Source: Polytrichum commune (lineage: Eukaryota; Streptophyta; Polytrichopsida; Polytrichales; Polytrichaceae). Taken from it: DNA of 60,000 nucleotides. The notes below the pieces were generated by a model. That model ran no database searches and was not told where the DNA came from. It saw only the letters and a program-made list of their open reading frames with translations. Positions 22,116 to 33,320 of the stretch are shown piece by piece. The position numbers and the translations under genes are program-made. Numbering within the stretch: position 1 is the first letter of the stretch; every line of letters begins with the position of its first letter. The stretch lies in the NCBI GenBank assembly GCA_950295325.1, contig OX485806.1, positions 47,241,169 to 47,301,168 of the forward strand, written 5' to 3'.

Positions 22116-25093
22116 AGAAGAGACACATTGTAATGGTGGTGGCAATCATGAAGGCAGAAACAAATTGACAGCACTACAAGCTCCTCCAGGAGTATTCCAG
22201 GAATTAGATGTTGTGTAGTAAATAAGGTAGACATGACTAATTTGGTTACTTATCTTAATGAAACACCTATATTGGAGTGGGGGGGTGGTTAGATGCATGC
22301 TCAAAACTTACTGAACACAGAAAGTGTTGTATGCAAAACAACTAGCTCCCGACCCAAAGTCCCGTTAAATGAATGACAACTCTATTATTGTGCAAGTTTG
22401 TAGTATCCCTTAACAATTTCTTCATTAGCCAGTAGCATTTTCACTTGGGGTTTTTGCTGAATTGGGGACCAGATGGGAGAAATAACACTGCTTTGAAAGT
22501 GGGTGTTTTGCTCTGCTTCAAATTTTTAGCTTTAGCTTCTACACATTTCTGGTTGTGCTGCATTGTTCTGCTATACTTTGAAGGGTCCTTCGTCTGGTTT
22601 GCATTCTCGCATGGAGCCGGTATTGCGACTGTTGCTTGATCGCTCTCTTCTTCTTGGTGTGCCCAAAAGAAGTACAGGTATGGAATACCTAGTATACTTT
22701 AACATGTTTTCTATGACACTTTTTCAATTACCTGCACACAAATGGAAGAGGGTTGTTTGAGCATCAAGTTTTCCAACCATTACATGTAATTAAGGAGGTT
22801 GCCAATTGAATGAATTGGTCAGTTTTACTATAGCTTATGGTGAAAGCCAATACTTTTAGTGGGGAGTTGCAGCATGGTGTAGGTCAAATAATTTTCCTCA
22901 CGCAAGTGTTTTGTTTTATTTTTGTAAAGTGGTTGTCGTAAAATAACATCAATGAACCTATTTTTTCAAAGGGAAATAACTTATTTATCTGAGTTATATA
23001 ATAATGCAATGGGAATTTTGGTTGGGAGCTGGCTATCATGCGTGCAACATTTTCCATGTTTGGTAAGTTTTCAGAGCATGCTTGGAGTTGGTGTGGAGGT
23101 TTGAACAAAGAACATGGAGTATGAGTTCATTGAGGGTCAAATCATTTTGGCATGCCAAGAGGTGCTAAAATGAGTTTGGCACTTGATGAACGAATATAGA
23201 AAGTTTTTGGTTCAAATCTCCACAGCAACCCAGTAGCTGAGGATATTAGTCATAAGACTGAAACAGTTCCTGGTGTTGATAAATCAAGTCAAGATGGTGC
23301 TCATGAAGCAGCACCCCAGCTTGGGAGTGCACCTTTTCAAGTGGAATGGCAGTTGCACCTAGCAGCCTATCTGTCCTTGCTAAATGTTGTTCTTGAGCAC
23401 CGGAAAGGAAGCCGAGCGAGCGGTGAGTTCTGTGTTATGGGAAGTGTGATTGGCTTCTTGGTCAGTAGATGGTCAGACTACAAGCCACTGTCCTTCGGGT
23501 GTTTCTTGTGGAATGTTAAGCAATCACTTAGTGGAAAATGAAGTAATCGAGCAATGACAACCAATATGTCAAATAGTGTACTAGAATGCCTTAGTGTGGG
23601 TATATGTGAGTCCCACACATCCGGTGAAATTTGTCACACGTAGTGCTACTATATGTCCAGCATGAAGCATTGCGTGTTTGACTGTGTTAAAAGTCTTATT
23701 GTTTGTCTGTGTTAAAGCCACCTGTTAGGTTTAGTGTAAAGTGGATTGCAAGAGTGGAGCATATGCATTGAGCTTGTTGTGCATCTACGTAGTTACAATT
23801 TAAAGTTCCTACTGCTGATTTGTATCTCTTGTGGTATGTTTACAGTCTTGTGCCCTTCTATCATGCTCAAAATTGCAATGTTTTGTTGTTTCTTCCAGAG
23901 TTTTTTGTCATATGTTCAAAAGTAATTCAGTTGAAGTAGACGAGTTCCAAGACTGCCAACACCAGGTTGCCGTACACTATCATTTTTGTGGGGACGACGA
24001 GGGATACGACGTACTTTATTATACACACCCAAGGCTACTTCTTTAAACACGTCAAAAGCAGGAAATAATGCAGCTGGGAGAAAATTGGGAGTAGTGCAAC
24101 AACATCTTCATCACAAATGGTCCTCCTCGATTGCTGGTTCAACAGTTGGCGGCTAGGCCCTGTGGAGGTAAGTATTGGCCGTCTCGGTTACCACGTCCGG
24201 TCCAAAGCATCAAATAATGGTGTCAATCTCGTGGAAAGGTGCGTTGTGGTTGTCTGTTGCAGTTTTAATTTGGGGTTGAAAACTGTTGGAAGATTGTGTG
24301 TGTGGTTCTGACTCGACACCCCAAAAACCACTCTAGGACTCTTGGTGCCTCCCTTAAATAAAAACCCTTGAATGTTGCTCAAGCCCCAAAATATTTCCAT
24401 CCAAGTGATTCTCAGTGATGTCGCAGAAATTTGGAGCGACCCCCGCATAAAATCTCCCCAACGAGGGACTGGTCATATTCGACAGACACAGTACATAGTA
24501 CTCTAGTAGTTCCCAGGAATCAGCAATCCATAGCCTTCTGACCCCTCTGATCTCCGAATCCAATCCACACTTGAACGCCCTGCCTGACACACTTCATTCG
24601 TGGAGTGGTCTTTTCTCCTACATGACTGACACCAGGGGTCATATAATTGCATCCAGCCTAAGGTGTAAGGTATGTATGTGGTGATAAGTCGTAAACTTTG
24701 TGAAGCATTCCCTGTTTTTAACGAAAAGACATTTTCTCTTACTTCCTCTACAATGACCTATTACACTTCTTTGTATGTTTGAAGAGGTGAGGAGTAAATT
24801 GAGGGTCAGTAGTCACCTGATTCTCCTCGTCTTTTTGTGGGGTGTCATGTCAGGTTGCCAATAAGAGATGGAAAGTGGAGGTTAACTCCAAAAAAAATGC
24901 AGAGTTGATGTTATCTGCTGTGATACTACCTTGTGGTATTCAGGTCTAAAATAGCACTTTGCAATTTTAATGTTTGTGTGTTGAATCTGTGCAATGAGAC
25001 CAAGTTATTGTCTGCCATTAAATTGTTGAATAGGTTATTTTTGAGTTTTGACGCCTGTGTCTCTGCTCTCACCTTGTGTCTGGTATATTGCAG
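21481..25093 (+). repeat. Second direct repeat pair inside the CACTA element (about 145 bp)
   Basis: Sequence at about 21481-21624 (TCTAAAATAACACTCTGCAA, then CTGCCATTGAATTGTTGAAT and TGTCTGGTATATTGCA) recurs at about 24942-25093 with scattered changes. Both copies look like intron sequence, and the second runs into a TTGCAG acceptor followed by an exon-like stretch. Only the two end segments are repeats; the bases between them are not part of the unit. Confidence 0.75.
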
Positions 25094-26232
25094 AGGGAGA
25101 GGTTGTGAAGATTTCCAAATTTTGAGGTTCTGGAATGAAGGAGACACAAGATTACATCCCCCTTTCAAGTCAACAACTTTTGCAGCGGTTTCTGCTAGGA
25201 TTAGACGAGGATACCCTTTCCTCAGCTTCATCTCTGCAAGAAGTCTCCCCTGCTGAAGGCATGTGAATCATTGCCACAGTTTCAAATCCTACAAACACTT
25301 TAAAAATGGAATATGCTCCTAGTAGCTTATTCAAGACAAAGATCTTTCACGTTGAAAATTCAGAAGACATTGTCTGTGACCAAATAGGGGCACTGCTATG
25401 TGTGAGCAAAGTGTGTGGATTCAATTCACCCAAATCAAAAACCCTTCTAAAACTTGAGAGTAGAAAAAGGGCACGTCCTTCAATTGGACAGCCATTTGGG
25501 CATTTTTTGCTGGAATCCATATTTTTCGCTCCAGGAGGATCCCTGTAGGATATCCGATAACCTGAATGGCCACCACCCGAAATTTGTAGCTCTTGCTACA
25601 ATGGCATTTCTGACTGTATACAGTTCAAAATTATACTTCTTGAGCTGCCTGAAATGAGTTTCTTAAGGTACCTCCTCATGATGGGATCCACCAATGTACA
25701 ACATTATTATTCTTGGCAATTCTAGAAGACTCAAAAGTCATGGTGGTTGTTGGCGGCTCTAAGAAATTCAAGAGCACAAGTTCATATGCTGATTAATGTG
25801 ATTGTGTTGAAAGTCTAATTGGTCATTATAGAGAGGTAGCTGCAAATTAGGTATTAGCCTCTAGACTTTTCTTGATGGTTGGGATATTCTTTTCTTTTCT
25901 TTTTGTCATCTGAACTTTGTTGGCACATCCATGTAATCTCGGGCAACCTGTGTAATCTGTTTGAGATGGTTCGTGATGCAGTTTGGCAGGTATTGCAAAG
26001 AAAAGGCCATCCATGTTTGGGCGAATTCTCAGTCTTATTTGCAGTAGCGCCAAATTGTGAGCCTCTTCAAGGAAGCCAAGTTGCAAGTGTTATCCATGAA
26101 CTGAAAAGTGCATTTCTTATTCTGTGCACACCGATGACTTGTTCTGTGTAAAGTTATTCTCTTATGCATGCAGGAGGAGATTGTTGTTTTGAGAGTGAGA
26201 TGCTACTGATGAGAGACATTCATTGATTCCAG

Positions 26233-27732
26233 GATCCAAGGCGAAAAGAGCCACGACTAGGACTTTCCCCAGAAAGTGCGACCCTTCTCTTGACACCAAA
26301 GCTGGAGCCATGAATTAGGTCACCCATGCCAAATGGGGCAATTGGAGTCACTGCAGAGATGGTTCCTCAAAGCACAGAAATTGTAAACACTGCAGCTTTT
26401 AATCTGAGGGACCCTAGAGCCACTTTTCAAATGGTCTCCAGTTCAAGGTAAAATTCCTGATTGTCAGAGATTTCGAATTATCTAGTCATTGCTTGAAAAA
26501 CAGATGACATGAACTCTTCTGTGTCAACTTTGAAGCAGTTGGGTGTGTCACAGGTTTAGCTCCAGGGTTGAAGCTCTTGTTATTAAACATGAGATTGGCT
26601 ACGTCTGTAATTGGTTGGGAATTGGTAAGTAGCGGTAGTGCTTATTCTCTGCTCAGTAGATCTGGTTATTATTTGCATCTGAATGTGGTTCTCAATATTA
26701 TGATTTGTTGACCTCCTTTGTTCTTGACAGATGTGACTTCAGAACGAGAACACAATCCTACTGTTTCACAATATGAGATAGGCCCGTTGGCATTATGTGC
26801 CTTCTTACATTGATATGGCTCAATTGGAATTTCACATTAACTTTGTCATCTCTCGTAACTCCTGCGCCAGTGATCACACATCTGCCACTATCAGGAGAGC
26901 AGCAGGCAGCATTGAGTACAGTTGCTCTGGTGCAAATATTGGACAATCATAAGACAATAGCGCAAGCTGGAGGGGCAGATCTTCGAATTGCACTATTAGC
27001 TCGAAGAGTTGCCGAGGTGATTGAGCATAAATTTTTCTGATGTTTTGAAGTTTGGGTCCAGTACTTTACACATTCTGAAGGTTTAATTCTTGGGCATTCC
27101 TCAATATTGATAAGTTGGATAGACAAGGAATTCTATTTAATGTTATAATATTGTCTTCAAGTATATTGCATCCAGGCTGTAGTTTTGTTTTGTGACACAA
27201 GTGTATATGTACAGTCATGCAATGATGCGGAGGCCTTGAAAGTTTTTCAAAAGCACGTTCTTGCTGATTATCAAGCCCACAAGGTATGAAGTCATTTTTG
27301 AGGTCTGTTTCGAGGTGACTTATTGTCAAAGCAATTAGTTGCAAAAACATTGAAGAATAATACAAGTATTATTGTAAACTACTATAGGCTTGGAAGTCAA
27401 GTGGCTCTAAAAAGTCAAAGCGATTTTTAACCGCCTAGTTGGCTTTTGCTGTCAGACAATGTTGAACTTTGTTTTATATTAATGGAACCATTTACCTACC
27501 TGAGCTTGCAACCATGGAGCAAAGTCTTCTGGTGCATGAAGGCTACCAATTACGCCTACTTATCTAGTAATGGTAAATTGGTCTTGGAGACAGGGTCATG
27601 AGTTGGTGCTCCATATACTATATCAACTCTTTCCGAGCATAGCTGTAGTGATACAGTTTCATATGCATCAACATCAGCTGCTTATGACATGGTTTTGCTC
27701 TTTCTGGTGGGCATTAGTCTACTCTACCATGG
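26233..27732 (+). pseudogene. Symplekin-like gene fragment, 4 exons with introns
   Basis: Symplekin (ESP4 in plants) is a scaffold of the nuclear mRNA 3'-end processing complex. Exon-like blocks: 26233-26447 after an AG (DPRRKEPRLGLSPESATLLL, one TGA, later NLRDPRA) and ending CAAG|GTA; 26731-27015 (PLPLSGEQQAALSTVALVQI, then AQAGGADLRIALLARRVAEV); 27215-27283 (LKVFQKHVLADYQAHK) ending AAG|GTATG; and 27594 to about 27732 (GHELVLHILYQL). The junction ...DYQAHK|GHELVLH and the DPRR phrases match what I recall of plant symplekin. The identification is from memory and is moderate. The second exon holds a TGA and a frame change, and the last exon decays into sequence unlike the family, so the fragment is not functional. 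It lies opposite in strand to the NIPA-like fragment, in the same CACTA element. Confidence 0.5.
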
Positions 27733-28314
27733 TATTTACCTATTTATTAAATAGCCTTGTCTTGGTCTTTGAGATTGATGGACGAATAAATTTGCAATAA
27801 TATAAGTAGATGCATTATCTATCATAGGTCTTGTTGCTTCTCTCTCTAGAATGAGCATCATAGAGGGTAAGTTACAAAAAAGCAAGGGAGTTCAAACTTT
27901 GACTTTCTATAAGATCAAATGTGGTTGAAATTAGAGGATGTAGGATTGGCAGGGTTGTGGAACTTGTAGAATAACATTTGTGGACGTGCTCCTCTGTCAC
28001 CGGGGATGTTGCATGTAGATTGTTTGTTTACTCCATATCATATGTGAACGACAAGTGGTGAATTTCACAACATTCTTGAGTAGCCTATGTAGTCTCCGGA
28101 TGCAAATGGTCTACACAACACTGATAATAGTTAATACAATCTAATGCATGATAATGGTTGGTTAGAAGAAAACTTGCACAAATTTGCCATTGAATGTTTG
28201 ATCATGGAATTTGGATACGATGGGAAGAGTCATATTTGCATTTCAATATGTGCATTTTCTTTTTCAAGTAAACCACAAAATGACCGGCTAAAGACACACG
28301 ATTGTGTTGTTAAA

Positions 28315-28745
28315 ACATCCACCCATCCACCGAGAATACGTGCCTAACACTAACCCATCCACCGAGATTGTCCACCCAACACTAACCCATCTACCGGGGA
28401 TGCCAACCCAACCCCCACTCAACTCTAAACCATCCACCGAGGGCGCTCACCCAACACCCACCGGACACTAACCCATCGCCGAGGACGCCTACCCAACACC
28501 CACCCAACACTAACCTATCGCCGAGGAGGCCCACCCAACACCCACCAACACCCACCAACACCCACCTAACACTAACCCATTGCCGAGGACGCCACCCAAG
28601 ACCCACCCGACACCCACCCGACCCTAACCCACCGCCGACAACGCCCACCCAACACCCACCCGACAGTAACCCGACAGTAACCCTTGAACACCCGAGCCCA
28701 CCCGAGCCCACCCAACACCTAGCCACCCTCACCCATTGAATGCCA
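28315..28745 (+). repeat. Subterminal tandem repeats of the CACTA right end
   Basis: About ten diverged copies of a unit combining CACCCAACAC, TAACCCATC and CCGAGGACGCC follow one another with spacings of roughly 35-60 bp. Such arrays close to one end are characteristic of CACTA elements and act as transposase binding sites in studied members. The array opens a 119-codon glycine-rich frame on the minus strand (28391-28750) purely by composition. The following 680 bp to the end keep CACCC and GGGTG words at lower density. Confidence 0.75.
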
Positions 28746-29426
28746 CCCACTAACGGGTAACAATGGCACCTATTTGGTCACTTGTCGACCGACGTGGCAT
28801 ACTTGGATAGGACAATTAGAAGCGAAACCGGCAGTGGTGACCACGTGGGTGAGTATCTACCCGAATGCCACATCCATATGTACCCTATACCAGACTCGAC
28901 ACCCAACCCGGTTTATCCTGGTGCACCGTGCCACCCAATATGTCCACCCTCAGTCGGTTACTTCGGTGACCGGTATGCTAAACCCGTGAATGGGTAACTT
29001 GTCATACCCTCCATATACTCCAATGTGGGTTGTGTCAACACGTGATAGGTGAATGGCATGTGTGCACCCACAACGGTGGCCATCTTGGTATGTCCACCGA
29101 TTCTTGGGTAGATGGTGCGCACCACAAGAGCACCCAATTCCGGCGCACGTCACCAAGAGGGCACCGAACTAATGTCACCCTAAACCCAATCCACCCCACC
29201 CATTGTGGTAGAATGGGCAAAGGGTATGCTTCACCTTTGGGATGGGGATCGTCACCCACAGAAGCGCAAGGGGTTGAAAAGAGCATTATTGGGTGCATCA
29301 CCCGGCTTTTAACTAGGCCATCAAGACTGCACCGACAGACTACTACCCACCCATACCGGTGCCCTTTTACAGTGAAATTCTTGCTACCCTGCAAAGTTGA
29401 TTTGGACAGGATTCCTTCTGGTGATC

Positions 29427-30729
29427 CAAACCCAAATTCAATGTGGCGATGAGATTGCCCAATTCCAAAGTTGTTTCTTTCATTTTGGACTTCATACGTT
29501 CATCAAAATTGTTGATATCTGCATTCCACTCTGTAGGCAATATGGCGGACTTTCTCCAACAATTTGTAATGGTTTGATCATCTAATTCATGCCATGCCGC
29601 CACACACCATAGTATAGCTTGAAATAGATCAACATTCAGTTTCCCCAAATCTTCATTTGAGTTGTTATCAATTTGTTGCAAAGTCCAAGCAACAAGCTTG
29701 CGCTTATAGCACATTTTGAATGTTGCAATCACTCCTTGACCCAAAGGCTGAACAATTGAAGTCACATTTGGTGGAAAGAACAAGATAGTGATATGGGAGA
29801 GTACAAAAGCATTAAACCCATTTATAACTTTCTTGACCTCACATGAATATCATGGCTTCCTGCATTATTCATAATAATGCAAATCTTTCTGTCTTTCAAT
29901 GCCATTCTTCGGTTCTCACTCTTCACCCAATGTGTAAACACATCACCATTCATCCAGGTTGAATTGTTAGAATAATAGTGTACTGTACTATTTGGCTCAA
30001 AATTCCGAGGAAAACATATGGGACGTGCTGATTTGTGAATGAAACAAGCTTCAATCGCTCCTTCCCTGAGATATTAGTGCAAAGCCCCAATGTCACACGG
30101 TCCTTTTTTTTCTTATTTCCTTTCGCCTTCCCAATATTCAAAGTTTTGCAAGGAGAGGCTCTATAATACAAACCTGTCTCATCAAAATTGAAAATGTCTT
30201 CTGGATCATATTTCTTCAATATGAATGGGATCTTTGCCATGGCCAATGCAACTCCAACTCCATCTACATCTCCACTTTCTCCATGCAGATAATAACACTT
30301 TATTCCATGTCGAGTTTTGAAATTTTGCAACCACCCATGAGAAAGCTTGAACTCGGTATCAAATATGCCAAATGAATCCCTCAATTCCTTAGCCTTATGC
30401 ATAATGACATCATCAGTTACTACTCCCCTCCGTGCTTTGACCTGCCCAAACCATAAAACCAAAGTTTTTTCAAGCTGAGGCCATTCTCCAACTCAAGCAC
30501 GTCGTACATTGCCTTCACGCACACATGTATCCACGTTCATCCACTTCTCTTTTGAACGAAGAATCTTGGAAATAGTGGTCCGATCCACAAGCTTGAATTT
30601 ATGTTGATCCACCATATACTGTGCAAGGTCTTCATGTTTCAAACCTGGATGAGCTTTGTGGACTTCACAAATTTTCCTCTTATCAGAGGTTGATAAATCC
30701 ATTTGTTGGCACGTGGATTTACTTGCCAT
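29427..30729 (-). pseudogene. Pogo-like transposase, N-terminal and catalytic part
   Basis: Reading from the ATG at 30729, the protein starts with a CENP-B/pogo-type helix-turn-helix (SDKRKICEVHKAHPGLKHED; TTISKILRSKEKW). An in-frame TGA follows (30493-30495). The second DNA-binding half comes next (HGWLQNFKTRHGIKCYYLHG), then the DDE domain. The first catalytic Asp is kept (IFNFDETGLYYR, codon 30181-30183). The second is lost: the usual DNAGSH motif reads NNAGSH (AAT at 29867-29869). The third is lost as well: the usual QPLDQGV reads QPLGQGV (GGT at 29739-29741). At least two frameshifts fall between about 30050 and 29790. The frame then stays open to the CACTA insertion point at 29426 and continues at 15523. 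The enzyme would normally cut and paste the element at TA; this copy cannot be active. Confidence 0.9.
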
Positions 30730-31534
30730 TGGAAGTACCTATTTTTGCCAAACCATTCCCCCAAATGAGCACTCAAAAATCCCAGAATTTGTTTCAAAAT
30801 TTGAAGGTAAATTGGTAAATAATTCCAAAAGAAAATCCATAGAATTCTAAACTAGAGGCTCCAATCCCATTCAAAAATCAAAATATAATTCACCATGATA
30901 ATTTAGCAAAATTGGTGCATTGGATTGTTTCAGCAGCAACATTATTCATGTATCATCACAAATTCAATCAAAACAAACGAATTGGAGTTTCAGGAGCAAT
31001 ACCTATAATGCTCCAGGTCAAGCACCTCCAAGTCGAGCAGACAGCCTATGGTGTTCCAGGTCGAGCACCTCCAAGTCCTCTAGCCCCACCGTACCTCCAA
31101 GTCCAACAAATTGTTAAAATTCAGCCCATTGCAATGCAAGTCACCACAACCTCCTTAGCGCACTGCAGCACAGGTAACGCACCGCACCGCAGGTGAGCGC
31201 AGATGAACGACACAGATCACAAGTCAGTAGACTACCACATTTGATTGAAATGCCTCCAAGATTATGAGCTGGTTACATAATTTTTTTGATCTTGAACGCA
31301 AACAATGCCATGCATTGCCCAGTTTACAATCCAAAATGTGAAACTACGAGCCAACATTCTTGCAAGTTCATACCATGAACCGATGAAATACAAAAAGAAA
31401 CCTCAATGCTACTTCCAAGCATCACTTTACTTCACCACCATGCTACCCATTCCAACAGACATTCTCAAATCAAAAGAAAGGTTCACAACGAGAACTCTAA
31501 CGAACTGAAACCCTCATGAACAATTTGCTGGCTG
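30730..31534. other. 5' region of the pogo-like element, no gene
   Basis: Upstream of the transposase start. No coding motif is recognised. A stretch at 31010-31110 repeats the phrase CCAGGTC(A/G)AGCACCTCCAAG twice, 55 bp apart. This may include the transposase promoter, but I see no convincing TATA box. Confidence 0.35.
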
Positions 31535-31906
31535 AGGCTATGAGTCAAGAGTGCTGGAGCTAATGTTGGTGGCGAACTTGACGTTGCGCACCTAGTTGGG
31601 CTCTTCCTGCTTGCTCGTTTTCTTCTGGTAGATATCGAGGTTCAATTGTTGGTTGTCTAGGCAGAGGCAGGTGAGTGACTGCACGGGTTTCGACTTCCCT
31701 GCTGGTTGGCCTTCTTGTTGCTACGACTGCAAGTACCAGTGGTGAGAGTTGCGGACAACAGCTGCGCGTTGGGACGTTTGGGCGTGTGCGGGTCGTAGGG
31801 GAAATTTGTGCGCGCCTTCACCCCGCACATCAGCCTGGCCACCTCGTCGTACACATGGGCTTCGTCCTCGGCCGTCTCGAATGTGCCCAACCACACCCTC
31901 GTCTTC
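31535..31906 (-). pseudogene. AP2/ERF transcription factor, exon 2 fragment (group V, SHINE/ERF003-like)
   Basis: AP2/ERF proteins bind GCC-type promoter elements; SHINE-type members regulate cuticle wax genes. On the minus strand an intron-like end (TGTGCATTGCAG) is followed at 31906 by [20 protein letters not shown], then [17 protein letters not shown], the second half of an AP2 domain. LLSATLT and, after one frameshift, [20 protein letters not shown] follow, which are downstream motifs of the same subgroup. The intron falls inside the AP2 domain where group V ERF genes have theirs. The first exon (start codon and RGVRQRHWGSWV-type half) is not found between 31907 and the transposon end, so only exon 2 with part of the intron is present. 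Substitutions at conserved positions (EDEAHVY for EEAARAY) and a stop show decay. It lies within the pogo-like element, upstream of and colinear with its transposase. Confidence 0.85.
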
Positions 31907-33295
31907 CTGCAATGCACACATTGTTCGAAATGCTGGTTAGCCAAAGCAAGTTCGCACATTGCTCATCTATCTTTTTAATTACTCTTACTCCAATTACATG
32001 ACATACATCTCGCACCTTGTCCTTAAAAAATCATACACTACCGAATTCACAAAGCTCTGCAACAATGCCATCAAAGGCTTACAAGAGCAAAAAACTAGCC
32101 AATCACTAGCTTCCAATGTAGCAACAACAACCAAAACAACAACACAACAAAGAACACCTGCACTGCAAACCAATTGAAGTAATTCAGCTTAAGTCGACAC
32201 TGCTTTGTACCTGGACCAGCTCAGCTAAACCGTAGAACTTAACTTCCTAAATTACTTCACACAAGCCGAAACCCTCATGATCAATTATGGAATACACAAC
32301 ATTCAGGTGATGGCATTGGCGTCTTCCACACGCAAGACCTATCTGCTCACTCCCAATTTCCGTGTTCCCATCTATGAGAGAAAGCCAGAAACAGAGCCGA
32401 GAAGGTTATCTCCAAAAGTAGGAAACAAATCTGATGGTGAAGAAACACAAGCCTACGATAGAAAGTGTGCAGATATTTTCCAAATGAACAATGGTTCATT
32501 ATATACAAGTGAGCCCGGCCATGAGCTTGACTAGCCTACCTAGAAGATTGTTTCTACTTATGAGCTTGACTAACTAATCTAGAAGATTGTTCCTAATTAA
32601 ATGCTCACTTAGGATGAGCGGCTAACACTAATGATCTTACTAGATTCTCCTATGTGACTATTGACTAGAAACAGTGAAGACCGTGCCACGTATCTTGAGA
32701 TTTCTACAGATGGGCACCCAAACTAATTAACCAATGATAAACAACCCTCTAACTTAGTTTACATATTCTGTTAAACAAAATTGGGGATCTCCCTCTACTT
32801 CCCAAATGTGACTACCTTCCAGAAACCCCAATTCTAGCTCCGTGAAGCAAAATTCCTTGGTTTCTTATTCTTCTTCTTCTTGTGCCCACATGCGTGAACA
32901 CCATGAAAACACCGTGAAAAGACACACAGTTGAACACATGTGACGGAAGGTGGGGTGCATAGAGGCCGAGAAGTCTTGACAGCGCCGTGAAAAGACAACA
33001 CCTTTGAGTGTCGTGTATAGACAACACCGTTCAGGGTTGGTGCACGATCAAGTTCCAAGAATAACATTGCATTTATCACAGGGGTGGTGCATGACCCTTT
33101 CGGCTACTACAATCTGTCCATCCAACCATCACATACAATCCATCCATATTTGGTATTATCACATTTACACTACGGATTTTGGAAAAAAATAGTGACATTA
33201 CCAAGGGTGATGGGGATAATAACGAGGGAGTTTTACACTATGAAAATTGATTTCAAACTTTTAGGTGACAATATCAAGGTGTTCTATTAACAAGG

Positions 33296-33318
33296 GTGAC
33301 ATTATCAAGGTTAGACTG
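33296..33318 (-). repeat. Right terminal inverted repeat of the pogo-like element
   Basis: Twenty-three bases ending TTAGACTG are the exact reverse complement of the left end, and TA follows at 33319-33320. Related words (GTGACATTACCAAGG near 33190; GTGACAATATCAAGG near 33265) lie just inside. Confidence 0.88.
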
Positions 33319-33320
33319 TA

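Larger units (their letters stand above)
19045..26232. other. CACTA interior: exon-like islands, no gene identified
   Basis: This 7-kb stretch has plant-intron-like composition, with short open islands on the plus strand that look like exons but that I do not recognise. Examples are SESDQIECEIVVVGRQLAFV (near 19580), SLKYGKVIDFFSAGVQ (near 21980), GLHSRMEPVLRLLLDRSLLL (near 22600), and VEWQLHLAAYLSLLNVVLEH (near 23370, preceded by an open acidic stretch from about 23222). A minus-strand frame of 135 codons at 19229-19636 is also unassigned. Some islands may be earlier exons of the symplekin-like gene that follows, or further captured genes. Three internal duplications are listed separately. 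Confidence 0.4.
15527..29423. mobile_element. CACTA transposon carrying host gene fragments (Pack-CACTA), 13.9 kb
   Basis: The left end reads CACTAGAAGGAATTGTGTCC and continues AAATCAAC. The right end, reverse-complemented, reads CACCAGAAGGAATCCTGTCC and continues AAATCAAC, so 25 of 28 bases match. Both ends are flanked by ATC (15524-15526 and 29424-29426). CACTA ends with a 3-bp target duplication define the CACTA/EnSpm superfamily. The right subterminal zone holds a dense array of CACCC-rich repeats, and the left zone has the same words inverted (GGGTG), as expected. I find no TNP2-type transposase, so the element looks non-autonomous. It holds a NIPA-like gene fragment (minus) and a symplekin-like fragment (plus), both with introns, plus internal duplications. 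The insertion site is the coding region of the pogo-like transposase. Confidence 0.85.
14877..33318 (-). mobile_element. Pogo/Tigger-like DNA transposon, with a CACTA element inside
   Basis: The two ends are perfect inverted repeats of 23 bp, beginning CAGTCTAACCTTGATAATGT at 14877 and ending with its reverse complement at 33318. Both are flanked by TA (14875-14876 and 33319-33320), the target duplication typical of the Tc1/mariner superfamily. CAG is the usual first triplet of pogo-type elements. The minus strand carries a pogo-type transposase in two parts (29427-30729 and 15113-15523). A 13.9-kb CACTA element lies between them. Without that insertion the element would be about 4.5 kb. About 2.6 kb between the transposase start and the right end contain an AP2/ERF gene fragment. 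The motif TTGATAATGTCAC recurs just inside the left end (near 14950), and degenerate forms recur inside the right end (33190-33300), as subterminal repeats often do. Confidence 0.88.

Noticed and set aside
28315-28745. Regular repeats that could suggest a CRISPR array
   Set aside because: Unit and spacing vary, there are no unique spacers of constant length, and the genome is a plant nuclear one.
28391-28750. 119-codon glycine- and tryptophan-rich ORF on the minus strand
   Set aside because: It is the antisense reading of the CACCC-rich subterminal repeats of the CACTA element; repeats without stops open frames on all phases.
29030-29394. Two long frames on opposite strands (140 and 119 codons)
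   Set aside because: Both lie in the right subterminal zone of the CACTA element and show no domain.
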